Assembly: GCA_017794945.1 (NCBI GenBank)
Contig: CP051239.1
Coordinates: 682,001-746,000, forward strand
DNA from: Alcanivorax sp.
GTDB lineage: Bacteria > Pseudomonadota > Gammaproteobacteria > Pseudomonadales > Alcanivoracaceae
Reading direction: 5' to 3'
DNA length: 64,000 nt
How positions within the stretch are numbered: position 1 is the first letter of the stretch; each line of letters begins with the position of its first letter. Shown here one piece after another: positions 1-7,085 of the stretch. The translations under genes and the position numbers were made by a program. Under the pieces are notes generated by a model. The model did not search any database, had not been told where the DNA came from, and saw nothing but the letters and a program-made list of their open reading frames with translations.

Positions 1-8
1 GCGAGGAC

Positions 9-419
9 GTGACCGCCGAGGCGATCCACGAGGATCTGGAATTCCTGGACGACTGGGAAGAGCGTTACCGCTACATCATCGACCTGGGCAAGCAGCTGCC
101 CGCCATGCCCGAGGACCTGCGCACCGAAGAGCGCTTCGTGCGCGGCTGCCAGAGCCAGGTGTGGCTGCTCACCGACTACGACCAAGACCAGGACCGCCTG
201 TATCTGGCGGTCGAATCCGACGCGGTGATCGTGCGCGGTCTGGCGGCGATCATCCTGGCGGCGCTCAACCGCAAGCCCCCCTCCGAAGTGGCCGACTACG
301 ACATGGACGCGTTCTTCCAGCAGCTCGACCTGCTGCGCCACCTGAGCCCCACCCGCGGCAACGGCCTGCTGGCCATGGTCGGGCGCATCAAGCAGGAAGC
401 GGCGGCGCTGGCGGCCTGA
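9..419 (+). CDS. sufE: SufE-family cysteine desulfuration protein
   Basis: SufE accepts persulfide sulfur from the cysteine desulfurase SufS and passes it to the SufBCD scaffold for iron-sulfur cluster assembly in the cytoplasm. The 136-residue product has the usual SufE length. It carries the acceptor cysteine in RFVRGCQSQVW (Cys47 from this start) and the C-terminal LSPTRGNGLLAMV segment typical of the family. The GTG at position 9 is the first start in view, but the frame is open to the window edge, so the true start may lie outside. It converges on the H-NOX/iscS/iscR unit with only 7 bases between stop codons. A suf operon probably lies to the left (inference). Confidence 0.9.
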   Translation: MTAEAIHEDLEFLDDWEERYRYIIDLGKQLPAMPEDLRTEERFVRGCQSQVWLLTDYDQDQDRLYLAVESDAVIVRGLAAIILAALNRKPPSEVADYDMDAFFQQLDLLRHLSPTRGNGLLAMVGRIKQEAAALAA

Positions 420-426
420 TTCCCAC

Positions 427-993
427 CTACACCGCCGACAGCGACGCCTTGCGCTGCGCCGGCACCAGACGCACCACGAAACGGCGCTGCCCGTCCCCGG
501 GCGCGTCTTCCATCAGCTCCGCGGTTTCTCCGAAATACCCGGCCACGCCGTGCACGGCACCGAGCGCCAGCGCGCTCATATCCCGGTGGGACCGGTAGCC
601 GATTTCCAGCACGCCGGGAGCCAGCTCACGCACCTCGATGCGCGGCGGCCGCGCTTCCGGGTCTTTCAGACGCACCACCTTCTGATGCACCTGTTCTTCC
701 ACGTTGAGCAGAAAATCCCGGGCGTTCCAGTGGCGGGGGATCAGCGCCCGGTACATATTGATCAGCGGCGGGATCACCCATTTGCCGAACGCTTCGAGCA
801 GGTCATTGCGGTGCAGCGCGGTCTCGTCCTCCAGGGCCGCCACCAGGGCGTCCATGTCCCCGTCAGGATAAAGCCTCACCGGCACGTAGACCCGCTCTTC
901 CAGCCCGGCGGCGGCCTGGGCGTTGTCCCAGCAATCGGGCCCGAACCGTTCCACGGCGAATTGCCGCAGGTGATAAAGAATCACCCCATGCAT
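427..993 (-). CDS. H-NOX (haem NO-binding) domain protein
   Basis: Stand-alone H-NOX gas sensor of 188 residues, the normal length of a single-domain bacterial H-NOX. The N-terminus MHGVILYHLRQF matches the family opening. His103 in NVEEQVHQKVV sits where the proximal haem ligand is expected, and Y133-x-S135-x-R137 (YRSHR) is the family's haem-propionate-binding motif. The start is supported by AGAGGAG seven bases upstream. It is the last gene of an apparent iscR-iscS-hnox unit, 93 bases after iscS. H-NOX proteins usually sit beside a histidine kinase or diguanylate cyclase; none is visible here. Function (NO sensing, possibly tied to iron-sulfur damage) is inferred from fold and context. Confidence 0.9.
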   Translation of the reverse strand: MHGVILYHLRQFAVERFGPDCWDNAQAAAGLEERVYVPVRLYPDGDMDALVAALEDETALHRNDLLEAFGKWVIPPLINMYRALIPRHWNARDFLLNVEEQVHQKVVRLKDPEARPPRIEVRELAPGVLEIGYRSHRDMSALALGAVHGVAGYFGETAELMEDAPGDGQRRFVVRLVPAQRKASLSAV

Positions 994-1086
994 GCGTTGC
1001 TCCTCTCGTCTTCACGTAGACAAAGCAAGGGGCGGGCCAGCCCCCGGGCGAGACGGGGCGCCCAGGCGCCCCGCGTGGCGGGCGCT

Positions 1087-2247
1087 TCAGGCGCGGTGGC
1101 GGGCTGCGTCGCGGAGCCGGGTGACGGCCTCCGTCACATTCTGCCCGGCCCGGTCCACCTCGTCCTCCTCGGTAAACCGGCCCAGGGACAGCCGGATCGC
1201 GCCATGGGCCAGATCGTCGGCCAGGCCCATGGCCTTGAGCACATAGGAAGGCTCCAGGGAGGCGGAGGTGCAGGCGGAACCGGTGGACACCGCCACCTCG
1301 GTGAGCGCGGTGAGCAGCATCTCGCCGTCCACGCCCTCGAACGCCACGTTCAGGTGGCCGGCGAGACGGGGCGCCTCGCGTCCGTTGAGATGCACGCCGG
1401 GCAGCGCCGCGATGTGGTTCCAGAGCCGGTCACGCAGCCCCGCCAGGCGCGCCTGCTCGGCGTCGCGCTCGGCCACGGCCAACGCCAGGGCTTCGCCCAT
1501 GCCGACAATCTGGTGGGTGGCCAGGGTGCCGGAACGCATGTTGCGCTCGTGGCCACCACCGTGGATCTGCGCGCTGAGGCGCACATCCGGATGCCGGCGC
1601 ACGTACAGCGCGCCCATGCCCTTGGGGCCGTAGAACTTGTGCGCGCTCAGCGACAGCATATCCACCGGCGTGGCGCGCACATCCAGGGGCAGTTTGCCGG
1701 CGGTCTGGGCGGCGTCGCTATGGAACAGCACGCCGGCCTCGCGGCAGATCGCGCCGATGGCGTCGATGTCGTTGATCACCCCGGTTTCGTTGTTGGCGTG
1801 CATGATCGACACCAACACGGTGTCCTCGCGCAGCGCGTCCGCCACCGCTTGCGGGTCGATGCGGCCGTCCGGGCCCGGCGCCAGATAGGTCACCGGCACA
1901 CCGGACCGCTCCAGCCAACCGCAGGGGTCGAGCACCGCCTTATGTTCACTGGCGGCGGTGATCACATGGCCGCCGCCGCGCTGCTCGACCACCCCCTTGA
2001 TGGCCAGGTTGTCGGCCTCGGTGGCGCCGCTGGTCCAGACGATTTCACGGGGGTCCGCGTTGAGCGCGTCAGCCACCTGGCGGCGGGCGTTTTCCACCGC
2101 CTCTTCCGCCAGCCAGCCGTACAGATGGCTGCGTGATGCCGGATTGGCGAACGTTCCCTCCGGGCCCAGGTGGCGCATCATCACCTCCACCACCCGGGGG
2201 TCCACCGGGGTGGTGGCGGCGTAATCCAGATAAACCGCTTGCGACAT
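1087..2247 (-). CDS. iscS: Cysteine desulfurase IscS
   Basis: PLP-dependent enzyme that removes sulfur from cysteine, giving alanine and an enzyme-bound persulfide for iron-sulfur assembly and tRNA thiolation. The 386 residues begin with [13 protein letters not shown]. They contain the PLP lysine in [10 protein letters not shown] and the mobile-loop active cysteine in [17 protein letters not shown] (Cys326), the longer-loop arrangement that marks IscS rather than SufS. It lies 28 bases downstream of iscR on the same strand. The usual iscU-iscA-hscBA-fdx genes do not follow; an H-NOX gene does. Confidence 0.95.
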   Translation of the reverse strand: MSQAVYLDYAATTPVDPRVVEVMMRHLGPEGTFANPASRSHLYGWLAEEAVENARRQVADALNADPREIVWTSGATEADNLAIKGVVEQRGGGHVITAASEHKAVLDPCGWLERSGVPVTYLAPGPDGRIDPQAVADALREDTVLVSIMHANNETGVINDIDAIGAICREAGVLFHSDAAQTAGKLPLDVRATPVDMLSLSAHKFYGPKGMGALYVRRHPDVRLSAQIHGGGHERNMRSGTLATHQIVGMGEALALAVAERDAEQARLAGLRDRLWNHIAALPGVHLNGREAPRLAGHLNVAFEGVDGEMLLTALTEVAVSTGSACTSASLEPSYVLKAMGLADDLAHGAIRLSLGRFTEEDEVDRAGQNVTEAVTRLRDAARHRA

Positions 2248-2275
2248 GGTCGGTGACTGCTTCTCGAAAGGTAGG

Positions 2276-2752
2276 TTAGAGCGTGCTGATCGGTACCCGG
2301 TTCTGGTACGCGCTCTGGTGCGCGTCCTGACGCTGGGCCACCGCCTTCACCTCATGGCGGGCGACCAGCTCGCCCAGGCTGATGCCGGACAGGAAATCCT
2401 GGATCTGATCGGACAGATCGCACCATAGATGGTGGGTCAGGCAGGTGTGGCCTTCCTGGCAATCGCCCTGGCCACCGCAACGGGTAGCGTCCACGGACTC
2501 GTCCACCGCCTCGATCACCGCCGCCACGTCAATCTGACCCCCCGGCCGGCTGAGACGGTAGCCGCCGCCCGGGCCGCGCACACTGGTCACCAGCTGGCGC
2601 CGACGCAGCTTGGCGAACAGCTGCTCCAGATACGAAATGGAAATGCCCTGGCGCTCGGAAATGTCCGCCAGGGATACCGGGCCGGTATCCGCATGGAGAG
2701 CCAGATCCAGCATCGCGGTGACCGCGTAGCGGCCTTTGGTGGTCAGACGCAT
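2276..2752 (-). CDS. iscR: Fe-S cluster assembly transcriptional regulator IscR
   Basis: Rrf2-family regulator that binds a [2Fe-2S] cluster and represses the isc genes when cluster supply is adequate. The N-terminal winged helix begins [11 protein letters not shown]. With the ATG at 2752 as start the cluster ligands fall at Cys92, Cys98, Cys104 and His107, the same numbering as Escherichia coli IscR. That, plus AAAGG upstream, favours it over the in-frame GTG at 2758. The C-terminal tail after the ligands is ordinary. An IscR-type operator overlaps the probable promoter just upstream, consistent with autoregulation. Confidence 0.95.
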   Translation of the reverse strand: MRLTTKGRYAVTAMLDLALHADTGPVSLADISERQGISISYLEQLFAKLRRRQLVTSVRGPGGGYRLSRPGGQIDVAAVIEAVDESVDATRCGGQGDCQEGHTCLTHHLWCDLSDQIQDFLSGISLGELVARHEVKAVAQRQDAHQSAYQNRVPISTL

Positions 2753-2791
2753 ACCCACACCTTTGGTACGTGAATAGTTCGTTAGCGTAGT

Positions 2792-2817
2792 AAAAACCGA
2801 CTAAATCGGTCAAGTAT
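2792..2817 (-). promoter_or_regulatory. IscR type 1-like operator overlapping the iscR promoter
   Basis: On the minus strand this reads ATACTTGACC-GATTT-AGTCGGTTTTT, close to the IscR type 1 consensus with its TGAC...AGTC core. It begins 40 bases before the iscR ATG. The TTGACC inside it can serve as a -35 box, with TACGCT 18 bases further on as a weak -10. Overlap of operator and -35 is the arrangement known for autoregulated iscR. Confidence 0.7.
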
Positions 2818-2831
2818 TATCTCACAATAAT

Positions 2832-2846
2832 TGATAATTATTCTCA
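2832..2846. promoter_or_regulatory. Fur-box-like palindrome upstream of iscR
   Basis: TGATAAT-T-ATTCTCA matches the 7-1-7 Fur core TGATAATNATTATCA with one mismatch and lies just upstream of the IscR-like operator. This suggests added control by iron, though an AT-rich chance match in a promoter region cannot be excluded. Confidence 0.5.
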
Positions 2847-3005
2847 TGTAAATGCCGCCCGGCCCGACGCCCGAGGCGCCGGCTGCACAATAATTCGTCG
2901 GCCGGACCGGCCGCGCCGGGGAAACGGACTCTGCATTCTTGACAGCGCCGGGGCGCTCGCGGACAATTCGCGGCCTTGAAGGAACCCCGGGTTCCAGAGT
3001 TCGAT

Positions 3006-3082
3006 GGCAAGGTAGCTCAGCTGGTTAGAGCACAGCACTCATAATGCTGGGGTCGGCGGTTCAAGTCCGCCCCTTGCTACCA
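3006..3082 (+). tRNA. tRNA-Met (CAT anticodon, probably elongator)
   Basis: A 77-base cloverleaf with encoded CCA. The acceptor arm GGCAAGG pairs with CCTTGCT (terminal G-U), the D-arm is GCTC...GAGC, the anticodon stem CAGCA/TGCTG encloses CTCATAA with anticodon CAT, and the T-arm GGCGG/CCGCC encloses TTCAAGT. The anticodon stem lacks the three G-C pairs of initiator tRNA, so it is called elongator Met. A Rho-independent terminator follows directly. Confidence 0.95.
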
Positions 3083-3091
3083 TCTACAGAG

Positions 3092-3118
3092 AAGGCCGCC
3101 CACCGGGCGGCCTTTTTT
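3092..3118 (+). terminator. Rho-independent terminator of tRNA-Met
   Basis: AAGGCCGCCC-ACC-GGGCGGCC followed by six T. Strong GC stem, short loop and T tract, 10 bases after the tRNA CCA. Confidence 0.9.
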
Positions 3119-3196
3119 GTGGCCGCGAGGTTATTGCCTCCAGACTGGCCGACCCCGCTCTCTTTGTTGCTGGGGACGGCGCAGGAGGGCCTGCCC

Positions 3197-3260
3197 GTTC
3201 AAGTCCGCCCCTTGCTACCATCTACGGAGAAGGCCGCCCACCGGGCGGCCTTTTTTGTGG
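3197..3260 (+). repeat. Duplicate of the tRNA-Met 3' end plus terminator
   Basis: These 64 bases repeat 3059-3122 with one mismatch: the T-arm, acceptor 3' strand, CCA, linker and whole terminator. The copy is offset by 138 bases, and the 5' half of the tRNA is absent. The 74 bases in between resemble neither. It may be a relic of a tandem tRNA pair that lost most of the second gene, or a scar of integration at the tRNA 3' end. Confidence 0.85.
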
Positions 3261-3289
3261 GCGGATGGGTACTCTCTAGCTAGGACGCA

Positions 3290-3390
3290 GGTCTGTGTTA
3301 GGCCCTTCCGGGAACGTCGTGAATACATCCCTATAGACTCCCTGTCGAACGTCCTGTTCTCCAGGGTCCCGGAAGGGCCTAACACAGACC
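3290..3390 (-). repeat. Long inverted repeat with conserved loop (copy 1)
   Basis: Two perfectly complementary 24-base arms (3290-3313 and 3367-3390) enclose 53 bases. Read on the minus strand, the end of the loop (CTATAGGGATGTATTCACG) matches the loops of the elements at 18657-18707 and 50354-50404, about 23 of 33 positions with mostly transitions. The arms are unrelated to those copies. It sits between convergent units, downstream of tRNA-Met and of the TPM gene. Confidence 0.8.
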
Positions 3391-3466
3391 CGCTCACCAG
3401 GTAGCGTCACCACCCCGGGTCATCGCTGGCGTCGAACCTTTCTGCAACGATCCTGGCGGTGCCTCT

Positions 3467-3521
3467 GACCCGTGGCGGTTCCGCTGCAAAGTGAGCGGGG
3501 CAATGGTGAGGCCTGGAGGGA
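3467..3521 (+). repeat. Half copy of the 18.3-kb inverted-repeat element
   Basis: About 51 of 55 bases match the reverse complement of 18384-18438, including AGTGAGCGGGGCAATGG. Only one arm and flank is present, so no hairpin can form. It ends six bases before the stop codon of the convergent TPM gene. The remainder of 3261-3466, outside the inverted repeat, shows no gene. Confidence 0.7.
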
Positions 3522-3526
3522 GCGGG

Positions 3527-4138
3527 CTACAAGATCACCAGATGGTTGGGCAGCTCGTTTTTCTTTTCGGTGGCGGGCACCTTGAGGATCAGCTGGTCGC
3601 CGCAGGAGGCGATGCACTCCAGGAAGCCGTTGAGCACTTCGCCCTGCCGGACGTGGGCGGTGAAGGTGTCGACAATGTGCTTCCAGGTTTCGTCGGGCAC
3701 GTGTTGCGCCACGCCGCGGTCGGCGAGGATTTCCACGTAGTGCTCCGCTTCGCTGACGAAGATCAGCACGCCGTGCTCGCCACGGGTGTGGTGCAGGCCC
3801 TGGTCGAGGAAGGTGCGGCGGGCCAGGTTGGCGGCGCGCCAGTGCTTCACGCGCTTGGGCACCAGCTTCATCATCAGCGGCGGCCAGCGGAACAGGACCG
3901 CCAGCACCACCAGCACGGTCCACTGAGCGAGCAGCGTTTCCAGGGCGCTCAACCAAATCGGCATGAACGCCAGCGCCAGGGGCACCAGCAGCGACAGCAG
4001 CGCCGCCCACATCATCGGGATGTAACGGTAGTCGTCGGCCTGGCGGGCCAGCACCGTGACCAGCTCGGCGTCGGTGTCTTTCTCGATGGCGGCGATCGCC
4101 CGGGCGACCCGTTTCTGGTTCTCTTCATTCAATAACAT
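3527..4138 (-). CDS. TPM-domain membrane protein
   Basis: A 203-residue protein with a short charged N-terminus, a hydrophobic hairpin of two or three membrane segments (about residues 40-85), then a C-terminal part (HTRGEHGVLIFVSEAEHYVEILADRGV) like the second half of TPM (TLP18.3/Psb32/MOLO-1) domains. The ATG at 4138 overlaps the upstream stop as TAATG and has GGGAGG six bases before it; a TTG at 4144 is the alternative. It is the last gene of the GIY-YIG/LemA/YgcG-like unit. The molecular role of these LemA-linked TPM proteins is not established; envelope maintenance is only an inference. Confidence 0.8.
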   Translation of the reverse strand: MLLNEENQKRVARAIAAIEKDTDAELVTVLARQADDYRYIPMMWAALLSLLVPLALAFMPIWLSALETLLAQWTVLVVLAVLFRWPPLMMKLVPKRVKHWRAANLARRTFLDQGLHHTRGEHGVLIFVSEAEHYVEILADRGVAQHVPDETWKHIVDTFTAHVRQGEVLNGFLECIASCGDQLILKVPATEKKNELPNHLVIL

Positions 4139-4917
4139 TACCAACCTCCCGAGGCGCCACCGCCTCCGAAACCACCACCGCCGCCGCCGAAGCCGCCGCC
4201 CCCAAAGCCACCGCCGCCTCCGCCGCCGAAGCCGCCCATGCCCATGGGCAGAAACATCAGGCCGGCGCCACGGCGGCCGCCTTTGCGGCCCAGGCCGCCA
4301 AACGACAGGAAGAAGGTGAACACCACCAGGCCGATCAGGTAGAGCAGCGCCTGCAGACTGGAGGCTTCTTTGCGGTCGGCGTTGGCGCCGCCGGCCGGGG
4401 CCTGGTACTCGCCCTGGATGGCGGCGAAGATGGAGGTGAGGGCCGCATTAATGCCGCCGGCGAAATCCCCTCTCCGGAAGGCGGGCTGGATATCGTTGCG
4501 GATAATGCTGGAGGAGGTGGCGTCGGTGAGCGCTCCCTCCAGGCCGTAGCCCACTTCGATACGCACCCGGCGTTCGTTGGGCGCGATGATCAGCAGGGCG
4601 CCGTTGTCGGTGCCTTCCTGGCCGATGCCCCACTCCCGGCCCAGTCGCACGCCGTAATCGGCGATGTCATAGCCTTGCAGGTCGGCCAGGGTGACCACCA
4701 CGATCTGGTTGGAGCTTTGCCGCTCTTCGGCGGCCAGGCGTTCGGTGAGCGCCTGCTCCTGGGCCGGCGACAGCAGCTCGGCGTTGTCCACCACGCGGCC
4801 GGTCAGCGCCGGAAAGTCCGGGGCGGCGGCGGCCGGCAGCGCCAGCGCCGCCAGCATCAGCAGGGCGCCGAGCCACAACGCGGCGCCGAGACGGTTGGGG
4901 GGCAGCGCGGTATTCAT
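4138..4917 (-). CDS. YgcG-like TPM-domain protein with glycine-rich tail
   Basis: A 259-residue envelope protein. It has an N-terminal signal peptide ending near LPAAAAP, then a TPM domain (about 35-165) with the typical GRVVDNAELLSPAQE, SNQIVVVTL and VRIEVGYGLEGALTD stretches. One transmembrane helix follows near 190-210, and the C-terminus consists almost entirely of Gly, Phe and Met repeats. Its start overlaps the lemA stop as ATGA, indicating translational coupling. LemA plus YgcG-like pairs are widespread; their role is poorly defined. Confidence 0.88.
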   Translation of the reverse strand: MNTALPPNRLGAALWLGALLMLAALALPAAAAPDFPALTGRVVDNAELLSPAQEQALTERLAAEERQSSNQIVVVTLADLQGYDIADYGVRLGREWGIGQEGTDNGALLIIAPNERRVRIEVGYGLEGALTDATSSSIIRNDIQPAFRRGDFAGGINAALTSIFAAIQGEYQAPAGGANADRKEASSLQALLYLIGLVVFTFFLSFGGLGRKGGRRGAGLMFLPMGMGGFGGGGGGGFGGGGFGGGGGGFGGGGASGGW

Positions 4918-5504
4918 TCGAAGTTAACGGAGGGCGCCTGGTCGGCGTTCTCCGTGGTGGCTTCGAAGTTTTCGCGCTGTTCCAGTTCGCTGTACAGCAC
5001 GCTGTGCCAGATGCGGCCCGGGAAAGTACGAATCTCGGTGTTGTACTGCTGCACCGCCTGGATGTAATCCCGGCGCGCCACCGCGATGCGGTTTTCGGTG
5101 CCTTCCAGTTGCGCCTGCAGGGTGAGGAAGTTCTGGTTGGATTTCAGGTCCGGGTAACGCTCGACCACCACCATCAGCCGCTGCAGGGCGGAGCCGAGCT
5201 GGCTCTGGGCCTGCTCGAACTGCTGGAACTTCTGCGGGTCATTGAGAATGCTCTCGTCCATTTGAATGGCGCCCACCTTGGAGCGCGCCTCGGTGACCTC
5301 CACCAGCACTTCGCGCTCCTGGTCGGCGAAGCCCTGCACGGTGTTGACCAGGTTGGGCACCAGGTCGGCGCGGCGCTGATACTGGTTCTGCACCTGGGAC
5401 CAGGCCGCCTTCACCTGCTCGTCGTAGGTGGGAATATTGTTGATGCCGCAGCCGGCGAGGGATACGGCCAGCCACATCAGCATGAAAGCACGCCAAACGT
5501 TCAT
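4914..5504 (-). CDS. lemA: LemA-family lipoprotein
   Basis: A 196-residue LemA-fold protein with a lipobox (VSLAGCGIN), so probably membrane-anchored, followed by long amphipathic helices. The family signature AAWSQVQNQYQRRADLVPNLV and the later LTLQAQLEGTENRIAVARRDY are both present. It overlaps the GIY-YIG gene upstream and the YgcG-like gene downstream by four bases each (ATGA). A second LemA homologue lies at 35856-36443 with a different partner. Confidence 0.92.
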   Translation of the reverse strand: MNVWRAFMLMWLAVSLAGCGINNIPTYDEQVKAAWSQVQNQYQRRADLVPNLVNTVQGFADQEREVLVEVTEARSKVGAIQMDESILNDPQKFQQFEQAQSQLGSALQRLMVVVERYPDLKSNQNFLTLQAQLEGTENRIAVARRDYIQAVQQYNTEIRTFPGRIWHSVLYSELEQRENFEATTENADQAPSVNFE

Positions 5505-5848
5505 TCCGGGTTCTCCAATTCAGAAGTGGACGCAGTCAAGCAATTCCCCGGTGGATTAGCAACCGAAACCCCGGTGACCGCCTGAATCAGTTGTTCCTTA
5601 CGCGGGCGGGACAGGGCCTTGAGCCGCACCTCCAGCCGGCCGGCGGCGGCCCGGCCCGGCACCGCCACGCACATCACCAGCGCCACCGGCCGCCGGGCGC
5701 GGGTATACCGCGCACCACGCGGGCCGTCATTGTGTTCCCGCCAGCGGCGCAGTACGTCCGTGGTGACACCGGTGTAGAGCGAACCGTCGGCGCAGCGCAG
5801 CATGTACACCCACCAGTCACCGGCCGCCGGTACCGTGCTCTGTTTCAC
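5501..5848 (-). CDS. GIY-YIG nuclease-superfamily protein
   Basis: A 115-residue single-domain GIY-YIG protein of the YhbQ type. The motif halves appear as WVYMLRCADGSLYTGVT, followed by RRWREHNDG and ARYTRARRPV; the conserved Arg and downstream Glu (GRLEVRLKALSR) are present. The GTG at 5848, preceded by AGGTG, is preferred, because longer upstream reading would overlap the divergent gene at 5936. Its stop overlaps the lemA start by four bases, which is unusual company for this family. Cellular substrate unknown. Confidence 0.85.
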   Translation of the reverse strand: MKQSTVPAAGDWWVYMLRCADGSLYTGVTTDVLRRWREHNDGPRGARYTRARRPVALVMCVAVPGRAAAGRLEVRLKALSRPRKEQLIQAVTGVSVANPPGNCLTASTSELENPE

Positions 5849-5935
5849 GGTTTTACACCTGTTTTTCGGGGAGTTGCTATCATCAATATGAGTTTTCGCA
5901 TCGAAACAACAATAGCCTGAAACAAGGAGCTTCGC

Positions 5936-6337
5936 ATGATCACCTACCTCTATTGGCTGCTGGTGGCGGCCGCTATCTTCCTGGCCCTGTTCGGCATCGG
6001 CGTGCGCATGGGCAAATGGAAACCGGCGCTCATCACCGCCGTGGTGATCTGGCTGCTCAGCACCCTGCTCTACTATTTTTGGCTGGAACAGATTTTCGTC
6101 AAGCGCCTCGGCGGCACCATGAACGTGACCGTGGAAGAAGGGCACCAGCATGTGGCCGCCACCTGGAAAGGCGACAACCTGTGGATCGAGAACTACGACC
6201 CGGAGACCAACCGCTGCATTTTCCAGGAATATTCACGGGGTAACGTGCTGGAAGGCAGGGTGGTGATCAAGAACTGCAACCCCCTGCGCGCCGGCGATAC
6301 GCCCGCACCTTCGGAGACCCTCGACAAGGGCCTGTAA
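5936..6337 (+). CDS. Conserved membrane protein of unknown function
   Basis: A 133-residue protein with two N-terminal membrane helices (about 4-25 and 31-52) and a soluble C-terminal half of about 75 residues. The start has AAGGAG nine bases upstream. The soluble part (VEEGHQHVAATWKGDNLWIENYDPETNRC) shows no motif I can name. It is transcribed divergently from the GIY-YIG/lemA operon and has no obvious partner. Confidence 0.75.
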   Translation: MITYLYWLLVAAAIFLALFGIGVRMGKWKPALITAVVIWLLSTLLYYFWLEQIFVKRLGGTMNVTVEEGHQHVAATWKGDNLWIENYDPETNRCIFQEYSRGNVLEGRVVIKNCNPLRAGDTPAPSETLDKGL

Positions 6338-6448
6338 GCCTCCCCGGGCGCGAGGCGACCCCGCTGAAAACGCCGGCGGCGGCCGCCTTCGCGCCGCCTT
6401 GACCCGGCGCCGACCACTATTCCCGCACACATCAAGGGGGAGGTGGTT

Positions 6449-6661
6449 ATGATCCGATATTCAGTGCTGGGGCTGCTTATGCTGGTGGCGGGCATGGCAA
6501 GCGCCGGCGAGCCGCCGAGGCTGCCCTCTCTGGACGCCGCCGATGAAGACTCCGAGTCCCAGGACAGTTGGCCCTCCGGCCGGAATGTGCCCACCGGTAT
6601 TCGCGCCAACCAGGGCCTGCCCCTTCCCGATGCCGCCGGCGCCACTGTCTATACCTTTTAG
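6449..6661 (+). CDS. Small secreted protein of unknown function
   Basis: A 70-residue protein with a clear signal peptide (MIRYSVLGLLMLVAGMASA) and a mature part of about 50 acidic, Pro/Ser-rich residues without cysteines. GGGGGAGG six bases before the ATG fixes this start over an in-frame GTG at 6443. The mature region looks disordered. No family recognised. Confidence 0.7.
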   Translation: MIRYSVLGLLMLVAGMASAGEPPRLPSLDAADEDSESQDSWPSGRNVPTGIRANQGLPLPDAAGATVYTF

Positions 6662-6705
6662 GCTGATCGGGGCCCGGCGTCTTCTCCACCCTGCCTTGCA
6701 CTGCT

Positions 6706-7056
6706 ATGGTGGAAGGCTACTTGCCCGATCCCCCCGACCCGATGAAAGTCCGCAATAGCAAGGAACAGCAACGCCGGCGCCTGGCACGGGATATGGAGCG
6801 CTTTCTCTCCCATGGCGGGCGCATTAAGGAAGTGCCGCATGGCGTTTCCGGCGATGACCCGGCGCAGCCGAGGGGACGGCGTGCTTTTCCGTTTTCCCAG
6901 GCGCCACGCGCTACCCGCACGGACATTTCCGAGGTGGCGGCGGCGATCGACGCGCGCAAACGCAAAACCACCCGCCCCACGCACAAGCGCCGGCCACGGC
7001 GCAAACTGATCTACGACGATTTCGGGGAACCGCTGCGCTGGGTGTGGGACGAGTGA
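6706..7056 (+). CDS. SutA-like small basic protein
   Basis: A 116-residue basic, probably largely disordered protein. The segment RRRLARDMERFLSHGGRIKEVPHGVSG resembles the conserved end of SutA, a small RNA-polymerase-binding regulator of slow-growing Pseudomonas, and the C-terminus ends YDDFGEPLRWVWDE. The similarity is by eye and limited to about 25 residues, so a regulatory role is only a suggestion. Neither this start nor ATG 6742 has a strong ribosome-binding site. Confidence 0.6.
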   Translation: MVEGYLPDPPDPMKVRNSKEQQRRRLARDMERFLSHGGRIKEVPHGVSGDDPAQPRGRRAFPFSQAPRATRTDISEVAAAIDARKRKTTRPTHKRRPRRKLIYDDFGEPLRWVWDE

Positions 7057-7085
7057 CATCACGATCAACCAAAAAGGAAGCGACC

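Noticed and set aside
1054..1073. Perfect GC palindrome after iscS (CGGGGCGCC-CA-GGCGCCCCG) as a terminator
   Set aside because: No T tract, and the H-NOX ribosome-binding site follows shortly, so not called as a terminator.
3059..3260. Repeated tRNA end considered as flanks of a genomic island
   Set aside because: Only 74 bases lie between the copies and no integrase or foreign gene is present, so at most a scar.
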